Shown: positions 14,799 through 21,493 of the stretch, one piece after another
Position numbering within the stretch: position 1 is the stretch's first letter
Layout: every line of letters starts with the position of its first letter
NCBI GenBank assembly: GCA_016781705.1
Contig: JADDPV010000192.1
Span: forward strand, 1-23,439
Source of the DNA: Rubrobacter sp.
Lineage (GTDB): Bacteria; Actinomycetota; Rubrobacteria; Rubrobacterales; Rubrobacteraceae
Length of the DNA: 23,439 bases
Direction of reading: 5' to 3'
Notes under the pieces: model-generated
Seen by the model: the letters and a program-made list of their open reading frames with translations, nothing else
Told to the model about the DNA's origin: nothing
Database searches by the model: none
Program-made: the position numbers and the translations under genes

Positions 14799-16105
14799 GC
14801 CCCGTTCAGTGCCCCTTCGAGGTCCGCCAGGATGTCCTCGATGTTCTCGATACCGACGGAGAGCCGGACGTAGTCGTCCGTCACCCCCGTGGTCTTCTGC
14901 TCGTCCACCGAGAGCTGCGAGTGCGTCGTCGAGGCCGGGTGGATGACCAGGCTCTTCGCGTCCCCCACGTTCGCCAGCAGGCTGTGCAGCTCCAGCCCGT
15001 CGATGAACCGCTTGCCAGCCTCGAGGCCCCCGTCTATGCCGAAGCCCAGGATAGCGCCGTACATCCCATCGCGGTGGTACTTACGAGCAAGCTCGTGCGC
15101 CGGGTGCTCGGGGAGGCCCGGGTAGTTCACCCAGTTCACCTTCTCGTGGCCGCGCAGGAACTCCGCGACGGCCTGGGCGTTCTCCGAGTGGCGCGCCATG
15201 CGCAAGGGGAGCGTCTCCAGGCCCTGCAAGAACATGAAGCTGTTGAACGGGGAGAGGGCCGGGCCGTAGTCCCGCAGCAGTTGCACGCGGGCCTTGAGGA
15301 TGTAGGAGAGTTCGCCGAGTGCCGGGTAGAACTCCAGGCCGTGGTAGGAGGGGTCGGGCTCGGTGAAGCCGGGGAAGTTGCCGTTGTCCCAGGGGAAGTC
15401 TCCGCCGGAGACGATCACGCCGCCGATGCTCGTCCCGTGCCCGCCGATGAACTTCGTCGCCGAGTGGACCACCACGTCCGCCCCGTGCTTGAGCGGGTTG
15501 ACCAGGTACGGCGAGGGCAGGGTGTTGTCTATGATGAGCGGGATGCCAGCGTCGTGCGCCACCGCCGCGACGGCCTCGATGTCCAGGGTGTTCAGCGACG
15601 GGTTGCCGACGGTCTCGGCGTAGAGGGCCTTCGTCTTGGGGGTGATGGCGGCGCGGAACGCCTCCGGGTCCGTGCCGTCCACGAACCTGGCGTTTATCCC
15701 GATCTTGGGGAGCGTGTAGTGGAAGAGGTTGTACGTCCCGCCGTAGAGCCCCGCGGCCGAGACGATCTCGTCGCCCGCGCCCGCGATGTTCAGTATCGCC
15801 AGTGTCTCCGCCGCCTGCCCCGAGGAGGTCGCGAGCGCCCCGACGCCCCCTTCGAGGGCTGCGACCCGCTTCTCGAAGACGTCGGTGGTGGGGTTCATGA
15901 TCCGGGTGTAGATGTTGCCCTCTTCGGCGAGGGAGAACAGGTTGGCGGCGTGCTCGGTGTCGCGGAAGACGTAGGAGGTGGTCTGGTAGATCGGGACGGC
16001 CCTCGCCGTCGTCGTCGAATCGACCTCCTCCTGCCCCGCGTGCAACGCCAGCGTGTCGAACCCGTACTCGCGCTCCTGCATCTTCTTGTCCGCCATGTCC
16101 GTCAT
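14795..16105 (-). CDS. metY: O-acetylhomoserine sulfhydrylase (Cys/Met PLP enzyme)
   Basis: Converts O-acetylhomoserine and sulfide to homocysteine, PLP-dependent. 436 residues is the MetY length, longer than MetB/MetZ (about 390). Seen: FDTLALHAGQE, IYQTTSYVF, GNIYTRIMNPTTDVFEKRVA, ALATSSGQAAE, NPSLNTLDI, LIIDNT and the PLP-lysine motif SATKFIGGHGTSIGG (Lys218), plus FPGFTEPDPSYHGL, the insert typical of MetY. ATG 16105 has AAAAGGAGA five bases upstream and lies 14 bases after metX. Direct sulfhydrylation avoids cystathionine, and no metB/metC is present. Confidence 0.95.
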   Translation of the reverse strand: MTDMADKKMQEREYGFDTLALHAGQEEVDSTTTARAVPIYQTTSYVFRDTEHAANLFSLAEEGNIYTRIMNPTTDVFEKRVAALEGGVGALATSSGQAAETLAILNIAGAGDEIVSAAGLYGGTYNLFHYTLPKIGINARFVDGTDPEAFRAAITPKTKALYAETVGNPSLNTLDIEAVAAVAHDAGIPLIIDNTLPSPYLVNPLKHGADVVVHSATKFIGGHGTSIGGVIVSGGDFPWDNGNFPGFTEPDPSYHGLEFYPALGELSYILKARVQLLRDYGPALSPFNSFMFLQGLETLPLRMARHSENAQAVAEFLRGHEKVNWVNYPGLPEHPAHELARKYHRDGMYGAILGFGIDGGLEAGKRFIDGLELHSLLANVGDAKSLVIHPASTTHSQLSVDEQKTTGVTDDYVRLSVGIENIEDILADLEGALNGA

Positions 16106-16119
16106 TCTCTTCTCCTTTT

Positions 16120-17253
16120 CTAGTCGTTCAGGAACGGCTCTACGACCGCCCTCAACTGGTCCCAGTCCTTCAAGAACGAGTCGTGCCCGGCCAAGGACTC
16201 TATCTCCTCGTAGCGTGCGTTGGCCCCGGCCCGCCGCGCATCCTCCGCCGCCGCCCTGACCTCCGCCGCCGGGAACAGCCAGTCGCTGGAGATCCCGACG
16301 AAGAGCACGTCGGCCTCGATGCGCGAGTACGCCTCCCTTTGCGATTCGTACCCGGCCCCAACGTCGTAGAGGTCCATCGCGCGGGTCAGGTACAGGTAGG
16401 AGTTGGCGTCGAAGCGGCCGGTGAGGTCCTGCCCCTGGTAGTGCAGGTAGCTCTCGATCTCGAACCTACCGCCAAGCTCCTCGTACAGCGCGGGCCTGCT
16501 CGCCGGCCTCCTGCCGAACCGCTCCCACTGCCCCGGCGCGCTCTGGTAAGTCATCATCCCGGCCATGCGGGCTATGGCGAGGCCTTTGTCGGGGGCGCGG
16601 CCGGTCCCGTAGTAGTCTCCGCCCCTCCAGTCGGGGTCGGCCATGACGGCGCGGCGCCCGATCTCGCTCATACCGAGACCCATCGGCCCCAGCGCCCCGT
16701 TCGCCGCGATCGGCGCGCACCGCTCCACGAAACCGGGGAACTCCACCGCCCACTCCAGAGCCTGCTGCCCCCCGATAGAGCCGCCGATGACGGCCCTGAG
16801 CTTTCGCACACCCAGAGCGTCCAGCAGCCGCTTCTGCGCCCGGACCATGTCCCGGATCGTGACTATGGGGAAGCGCCTCCCGTAAGGGGCTTCGGTCTCC
16901 GGATCCAGCGAGGCCGGCCCCGTGCTCCCGGAGCAACCACCGAGCACGTTGGAGCACACGACGAAGTCGCGGTCGGTGTCTATGGTGCGCCCCGGCCCGA
17001 CCATCGCATCCCACCATCCGCCGCGCCTGTACGCCTCGGATCGTCCGCCCGCGCAGTGCGAGTCACCGGTGAGGGCGTGGACCACGAGCACGGCGTTTTC
17101 GCCCGAAGGGTCCAGCTCGCCCCACGTCTCGTAGGCGAGCGTCACTTCGTGGATGTGGCCCCCGAGCTCCGGCTCGAAGGGTCCGATGCGGTGGTAAAGC
17201 TTGTCCGGACGGGCCGGGGCGCTCCTAGCCCCGGCCCCCGGGTCTGGTGTCAT
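16120..17253 (-). CDS. metX: Homoserine O-acetyltransferase
   Basis: Activates homoserine for sulfhydrylation, first committed methionine step. 377 residues of the MetX alpha/beta-hydrolase fold: LAYETWGELDPSGENAVLVVHALTGDSH, GGCSGSTGPASLDP, FPIVTIRDMV, the nucleophile elbow IGGSIGGQQALEW (Ser159), SSDWLFP (Asp324) and GHDSFL (His357) complete the triad. Acetyl versus succinyl donor is inferred from the neighbour metY. The ATG at 17253 has no strong Shine-Dalgarno at normal spacing; GGGAGGC lies 16 bases upstream (17270-17276). It is the first gene after the SAM riboswitch. Confidence 0.95.
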   Translation of the reverse strand: MTPDPGAGARSAPARPDKLYHRIGPFEPELGGHIHEVTLAYETWGELDPSGENAVLVVHALTGDSHCAGGRSEAYRRGGWWDAMVGPGRTIDTDRDFVVCSNVLGGCSGSTGPASLDPETEAPYGRRFPIVTIRDMVRAQKRLLDALGVRKLRAVIGGSIGGQQALEWAVEFPGFVERCAPIAANGALGPMGLGMSEIGRRAVMADPDWRGGDYYGTGRAPDKGLAIARMAGMMTYQSAPGQWERFGRRPASRPALYEELGGRFEIESYLHYQGQDLTGRFDANSYLYLTRAMDLYDVGAGYESQREAYSRIEADVLFVGISSDWLFPAAEVRAAAEDARRAGANARYEEIESLAGHDSFLKDWDQLRAVVEPFLND

Positions 17254-17269
17254 ACTCGATAGTAATGTA

Positions 17270-17355
17270 GCCTCCCTCTCTTTTCGCGTTTTACGCCTCC
17301 GGCGGGACGCATGCCAGCGCCCGCCCTACGCGCAACCCGCTCCGCAAAGGAGGCC
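17270..17355 (-). promoter_or_regulatory. Candidate riboswitch expression platform
   Basis: Between the aptamer and metX the RNA has GGCCTCC (17349-17355), which is complementary to two later GGAGGC sites: one at 17295-17300 and the SD-like GGGAGGC at 17270-17276. It also has a GC hairpin at 17301-17325 (GGCGGGCGC / GCG-T-CCCGCC, loop TGGCAT) with no T-run after it. Both point to SD sequestration or a T-less, perhaps Rho-assisted, stop rather than a canonical intrinsic terminator. The mechanism is inference. Confidence 0.5.
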
Positions 17356-17368
17356 GTTTCAGGCTCTC

Positions 17369-17498
17369 CCCACATCTCCCAGGACGCGTCACGTGCGGCG
17401 CCCTGCTGGACTTGGCACCTCGCGGCTCGACCTTTAGGCCGCGCCGTCGGTTGCCGCGGTTTCTTGGGGCCAGTTCCCTCCGCCGCTCTCGATGCGGG
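17369..17498 (-). ncRNA. SAM-I (S-box) riboswitch aptamer
   Basis: The 130-base leader carries the SAM-I core in order and in the sense orientation of metX. P1 is CCCGCATC (17491-17498) paired to GATGTGGG (17369-17376), with one G-T pair. Then come GAGAG, GGCGGAGGGAACTGGCCC, GAAACC, GGCAACC, a P3 stem CGCGGC / GCCGCG, and GAGGTGCCAAGTCC, followed by a P4-like hairpin CCAG...CTGG ending GGGA before the P1 3-prime strand. GGAGGGA...TGGCCC, GAAACC-GGCAACC and GGTGCCAA are the nearly invariant elements of the class. SAM binding is expected to repress the genes downstream. It begins about 10 bases after the predicted transcript start. Confidence 0.96.
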
Positions 17499-17515
17499 TC
17501 CGCGCTAGGGTAGGG

Positions 17516-17545
17516 ATGCTAAAACATCAGGGCGCCATACGTCAA
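17516..17545 (-). promoter_or_regulatory. Promoter of the met/aspartate operon
   Basis: TTGACG (17540-17545) and TAGCAT (17516-17521) are separated by 18 bp, matching 5/6 and 4/6 of the housekeeping consensus. The expected transcript start, around 17508, is about 10 bases before the first paired base of the riboswitch, which is the ideal place. Confidence 0.7.
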
Positions 17546-17796
17546 GGGCGTTCCCGATCCTACCCGCCCTAACACCCCCACAACCGGTTCTTGAAGGTGA
17601 GGTCCTCGGGAGGCGGGGACCAAGATCCAACCCGGGAGCCAGCGCGAGTAGCGCTCCTCACCGACCTTCGAACGGCCAAGCACCCGGGGGTCGGCCTGCG
17701 GGAGGCGAAGGGCCCTTCGCCCACCACGCCCGCGAGGCTCTGTCACTGTGTGATCGTCGCCTTAGCAGCGAAGGGGCAGAGATCGTAGTTTAACGA

Positions 17797-18255
17797 TTAC
17801 CCCTTGAGTTGGGACACCAGAAGATCCACGCACTCGAAGATTTGGCGCAGCGAGGCTCGGTAGGCAGCCATCGAGTGCCCGTAGGGGTCCGGGATGCCCT
17901 CCCCACCGGCGAAGCCGACGACGACGTAGCCGGCCAGGGTGTGGATCTTTCCCGAGGAAGCCGCGGAGAGGCCGCGGAGCTTCTCGGCGTGCCGCGGGGT
18001 CATGGCGAGCACCAAGTCCGCCCCTTCGAGCATGGCCTCCTCCACCTGCCTGGCGCGGTGCCCGTCGGCGTAAACGCCGACCTCTTCTAGCGCCACTTGG
18101 GCGTGCGGGGTCATGGGCTCGTCCCTCAGCGCCGCGACGCCAGCGCTGCGCGCGCTGTGTGGCATGCCCGCGTCCTCGATGAGGGCGTTGAAGATGGCCT
18201 CGGCCATCGGGCTGCGGCAGACGTTCGCCGTGCAGACGAAGAGGACTTTCTTCAT
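17797..18255 (-). CDS. Low-molecular-weight protein tyrosine phosphatase
   Basis: 152 residues from ATG 18255. The start MKKVLFVCTANVCRSPMAEA contains the CX5R phosphate loop (Cys8, Arg14) with the following Ser; the general-acid Asp is in IPDPYG. In exopolysaccharide loci such enzymes (Wzb-like) dephosphorylate a bacterial tyrosine kinase that controls polymer assembly; no kinase is seen in the window. Arsenate reductases share the fold but usually have extra cysteines at set positions, not evident here. An earlier in-frame ATG at 18288 would add 11 residues (ASTAGNTGD...) and abut the cupin stop; I prefer the later one because the family begins there and GGGGAC precedes it. Confidence 0.88.
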   Translation of the reverse strand: MKKVLFVCTANVCRSPMAEAIFNALIEDAGMPHSARSAGVAALRDEPMTPHAQVALEEVGVYADGHRARQVEEAMLEGADLVLAMTPRHAEKLRGLSAASSGKIHTLAGYVVVGFAGGEGIPDPYGHSMAAYRASLRQIFECVDLLVSQLKG

Positions 18256-18295
18256 AGCGTCCCCGGTATTGCCAGCGGTACTGGCCATCTCACTA

Positions 18296-18655
18296 TCACC
18301 TACGACCGTAGGCGTCTTCGAGGCGCACGATGTCGTCCTCGTCGAACTCGCCGAAGGAGACTTCCAGGACGCGCACCGCCGCTTCGCCCACGCAGGAGAG
18401 CCTGTGGACCGTGCCCCGGGGGATAAACAGCTTCTTTTCGGGGGCGGGCTCGAGGACCTTCTCGCCCAGCTCTACCTTCGCGCCGGGGTCGAGGACCACC
18501 CACAGCTCGTCGCGGTGGTGGTGGTACTGCCTGGAGAGGCAACCACCCGGCACGACGGTTATGATCTTGACCGTCGAGGGAAGGTTACGAGTGTACTGCT
18601 CGAACCTGCCCCACGGCTTGTCCACCTTTACCAAAGGCGGCATCAGGTCTAGCAT
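18296..18655 (-). CDS. Mannose-6-phosphate isomerase type II cupin
   Basis: 119 residues forming one cupin barrel like the C-terminal isomerase domain of ManC/AlgA: VDKPWGRFEQYTRN, PGGCLSRQYHHHRDELWVVLDPGAKVEL with clustered metal-binding His, KLFIPRGTVHRLSC, and VLEVSFGEFDEDDIVRLEDAYGR. This is the standalone form; its partner nucleotidyltransferase is the gene just upstream, so together they would turn fructose-6-phosphate-derived mannose-6-phosphate into an NDP-mannose. ATG 18655 has AAGGAGG at ideal spacing, which decides the start over a longer frame to 18736. Confidence 0.9.
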   Translation of the reverse strand: MLDLMPPLVKVDKPWGRFEQYTRNLPSTVKIITVVPGGCLSRQYHHHRDELWVVLDPGAKVELGEKVLEPAPEKKLFIPRGTVHRLSCVGEAAVRVLEVSFGEFDEDDIVRLEDAYGRR

Positions 18656-18720
18656 CTTTTCCTCCTTCTTCTGGTCGAATACTCTGAAAGGCGACAAATC
18701 CTCCGGGGCGTGACGGGGCG

Positions 18721-19821
18721 TCAGAAAGTCACGCACCCCTCTGGGAGGTGGCCTCCTGGATTCACCCGGATCCCCTCGCCGAGGACGTTACCCTTCCCCA
18801 CGACGCAGCCGGCGCCGAGCACTGAGACGCCGCGCACGATCGCTCCGCCGCCCACGACCGCCCCGGGCCCGACGATGGAGTTGCGGACGATGGCCCCCTC
18901 CTCCACCCGGCTTCCGTCGAACAGGATGCTTCCCTCCACCGTCGCCCCCTCCCCAACAGAGCAGTTCCTCCCTATGGAGGTGCGGCTGCCCACGGTGGCG
19001 CCGGCCCCGATCTCGCACCCCTCTGCCACGCACACCGGCGGCAAGAGGGCGACGCCCTTGGAGACGCGTACCGACGGGTCAATGCTCGCGTACTCGAAGT
19101 CCGGTGCGCGGCCCACGGCGCCCGAGAGGACGTCGTGGGAGGCCGCCAGGTAGCTCCGGGGCGTCCCGATATCGCGCCAGTAGGAGCTCGAGACGTAGGC
19201 TCCGAGCTTCCCCATCCCCTGCAGCGCGGGGAAGATCTCCCGCTCGACGGAGACCTCTCGCCCGGCGGGGATCATGTCCAGCACCTCGCGCTCGAAGACG
19301 TAAACGCCGGCGTTGATGAGGCTCGTGTGGATCTCGTCGATGCCCGGCTTCTCAACGAACTTCTTCACCCTCAGCTCGTGGTCCACCTCGACAAGACCGT
19401 AGGCCGTCGGGTCCTCGACCGCGGTAAGCGTGATGGTGGCGAGCGCCCCCGAGCCGCGGTGGGCCTCCACGACCTCCGCGAGGTCCAGCCCGGTAAGAAC
19501 GTCCCCGTTGGTCACGACGAACGGGCCGTCCCCGAGGCGCCCCTCGGCGTTCTTTATGCCCCCCGCGGTGCCCAAAGGGCTGTGCTCGACCACGTACTCT
19601 ATCGAGAAGATGTCCAGGTCCTGGCCGGCGAAGTGGCGCTGGATCGGGTCTGGCAGGTACCCCATCGAGAGAACGGACCCGTCGAGCCCCGCCGCCCTCA
19701 TGGAATCCACCATGTAGTGGATGTAGGGCTTGTTGCGCAGAGGCACCATGGCTTTGGGTACGGTGCGGGTTATGGGGCGCAGCCTGCTACCTTTCCCACC
19801 GACCAGAACAACCGCTTTCAT
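18721..19821 (-). CDS. NDP-sugar nucleotidyltransferase (mannose-1-phosphate guanylyltransferase-like)
   Basis: 366 residues. An N-terminal Rossmann-like nucleotidyltransferase domain has the signature AVVLVGGKGSRLRPITRTVPKAMVPL, then VVEHSPLGTAGGIKNAE, FVVTNGDVLTGLDL, VKKFVEKP and SLINAGVYVFE. From about residue 240 it has a left-handed beta-helix of hexapeptide repeats (IGAGATVGSRTSIGRNCSVG...). This architecture is found in GDP-mannose and dTDP/UDP-glucose pyrophosphorylase paralogues; the mannose assignment rests on the adjacent mannose-6-phosphate isomerase. Start ATG 19821 follows the stop of the broken epimerase by 11 bases. Confidence 0.9.
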   Translation of the reverse strand: MKAVVLVGGKGSRLRPITRTVPKAMVPLRNKPYIHYMVDSMRAAGLDGSVLSMGYLPDPIQRHFAGQDLDIFSIEYVVEHSPLGTAGGIKNAEGRLGDGPFVVTNGDVLTGLDLAEVVEAHRGSGALATITLTAVEDPTAYGLVEVDHELRVKKFVEKPGIDEIHTSLINAGVYVFEREVLDMIPAGREVSVEREIFPALQGMGKLGAYVSSSYWRDIGTPRSYLAASHDVLSGAVGRAPDFEYASIDPSVRVSKGVALLPPVCVAEGCEIGAGATVGSRTSIGRNCSVGEGATVEGSILFDGSRVEEGAIVRNSIVGPGAVVGGGAIVRGVSVLGAGCVVGKGNVLGEGIRVNPGGHLPEGCVTF

Positions 19822-19832
19822 CTCAAGCTATC

Positions 19833-19962
19833 CTACCTTCTGCTATCGAACGATGGAGCGTCGAATAAGCGTAGCGTCCCCCTAAGGCCCGCGGCAAGAT
19901 CCGCTTCCGGAAGCCAGGACGGCCCCGCCGGTGACGAGGGTGCGCCTTTTGGCTTCAGGCAC
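19833..19962 (-). pseudogene. NAD-dependent sugar epimerase/decarboxylase, internal-deletion remnant
   Basis: Only the two ends of the gene are left. A GTG at 19962, overlapping the end of the dehydrogenase pseudogene (GTGCCTGA), opens MPEAKRRTLVTGGA, the start of the GxxGxxG NAD-binding motif of extended short-chain dehydrogenases. Then, in another frame, comes SWLPEADLAAGLRGTLRLFDAPSFDSRR and TAG (19833-19835), which matches the family C-terminus (W-P-x-v-x-L-x-x-G-L-x-x-T-x-x-x-F). Roughly 270 codons, including the YxxxK active site, are gone. The remaining 130 bp are not a multiple of three. UDP-glucuronate decarboxylase, UDP-glucose 4-epimerase or GDP-mannose dehydratase are all possible originals. 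Confidence 0.75.
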
Positions 19963-21367
19963 GCCCGAAGCCCTGGTAGGGGAGATCACTCTCGCGGGCC
20001 AGCACAGGATCCATGACGTTGCGGCCGTCGACGAGGAGCTTCGGGGACTGCATGAGGGCGGCGGCTCACTCGAGGTCGAGGTCCCGGATCTCCTCCCACT
20101 CGGTCAGCACCACGGCCGCGTGCGCCCCGGTGAGTGCTTCGTAAGGGTCGAAGGCGACCTTAAAGTTGGGGAGGTGCGCCGAGACGTACGCCACGGCGGC
20201 CTTGCCGGCGACGGGGTCATATAACCCACAACCCGGGCGCCGCGGCGGTCGAGGGCCCGAGCTATCTCCAGGCTCGGGGCCTCGCGCAAATCGTCGGTGT
20301 TGGGCTTGAAGGCCAGCCCGAGCAGGGCTACGCGCTTGCCCTTCAGAGTGTGGAGGTCTCGCTGAAGCTTGACGATCACCTGCTTGCGCTGGCGCTCGAC
20401 GACGGCGTCGCGAGGATGGCCGGCTCGAAGTCGTACTCGCGGGCGATTGAGCGCAAGGCCGCGACGCCCTTGGGGAAGCACGAGCCCCCCATTCGATCCC
20501 GGCGCTGAGGAAGCGTGGGCCGATGCGGTCGTCCAACCCGATGCCGGCGGCAGCGTTCGTCACGTCAGCGGCGACCAGCTCGCAGACGTTGGCGATCTCG
20601 TTAATGAAGCTGACCTTGGTCGCCAGGAAGGCGTTCGCGGCGTACTTGATCATCTCGGCGCTCGCCAGATCCGTGGTGATGAACGGTACCGCCGCCCTGG
20701 ACCTCGGGTCGATTTCAGTGGAGAAGCTCTGCTCTATGATAGGCTCGTATAAAGCCCGCATGGTGTCCAGGACGTCCCGTTCGTCCGCCCCGAACATGAT
20801 CCTATCCGGGAAAAGGGAATCGTAGACTACTACATTGCCCTCCCGCAAAAACTCCGGGTTGGAGATCACCCGGTAGTCTAGGGTTTCACCAACGGGGCCG
20901 TTTCCGGCCGAGACCTCGGCGGCGCCTTCTTGGATGAACATCGAGACGTAGTTCCCGGAGCCCACGGGGACCGTGCTCTTGTCGACCACCACGAGCGGCC
21001 TCTCGCGCCGCGTCTCGCAGAGGGCCCGTCCTATGCTCCGGGCGACCGCCCCAACGCTCGAGAGGTCCGCAGAGCCGTCCTCGCCGGGGGGAGTGTCCAC
21101 AGCGATAAAGACGATATCCGCCCGACCCACGACTTCGGCGAGACCATCGGAGTTGACGAAAGAGAGCCTCCGGGTCCGAAGGCTCCGGCCCGCGAACTCC
21201 TCGAGGCCTGGCTCGTAGATCGGCATCCGGCCCTCCCGAAGCTCCTCTATGCGCCCGGCGTTTTTGTCCACGCACGTTACTCGGTGTCCTACATAGGCTA
21301 GGTATGCCTCCGTGACCAACTCTACATACTCAGCCCCGACGCCCCCTACGTTGAATTTTTCTGCCAA
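19955..21367 (-). pseudogene. UDP-glucose/GDP-mannose 6-dehydrogenase, decayed
   Basis: Full-length family homology is traceable from TTG 21367 (after GGGGAGAG) to FGRA-TGA at 19955: YLAYVGHRVTCVDKNAGRIE, PIYEPGLEE, VVVDKSTVPVGSG, SNPEFLREGNVVVYDSLFPDRI, TTDLASAEMIKYAANAFLATKVSFINEIANVCE, IGPRFLSAGI, VVERQRKQVIVKLQ, LLGLAFKPNTDDLREAPSL, GRNVMDP. It is broken several times: a missing base in the C-run 20485-20490 that splits GGSCFPK (catalytic Cys), 2-bp duplications near 20410 (CG) and 20220 (AT), whose net effect restores frame, and a stop at 20066-20068 where the family has Arg (CGA to TGA). The NAD loop reads GVGAEYVELVTEAYLA rather than GAGYVGLVTGACLA. It cannot yield an active enzyme. 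Confidence 0.88.
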
Positions 21368-21493
21368 GGTTCTCTCCCCACACAATCTTCTTCTGGTCTA
21401 CCGAACTGTGCTCCGTGCGAGCCGGACGTAAGGGATCGCCGCGCCATCTTCTACCGATATTTCCTCAGCGGGGTCCGACGGTCCGGACGCTCC

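Noticed and set aside
17519..17746. 75-codon minus-strand frame (RSKVGEERYSRWLPGW...) as a gene upstream of the riboswitch
   Set aside because: It runs through the operon promoter, has no binding site and no recognised family. A shared 18-base word with the topoisomerase region (TAGCGCTCCTCACCGACC) is intriguing, but the surrounding sequence does not align.
17776..17800. ATCGT-AGTTTA-ACGAT inverted repeat after the phosphatase gene as a terminator
   Set aside because: The stem is only five pairs, AT-containing and without a T-run.
21377..21388. CCCCACACAATC present also at 23094-23105, as a shared leader element of two polysaccharide genes
   Set aside because: A 12-base match is expected several times by chance among all pairs in a window of this size, and the flanks do not align.
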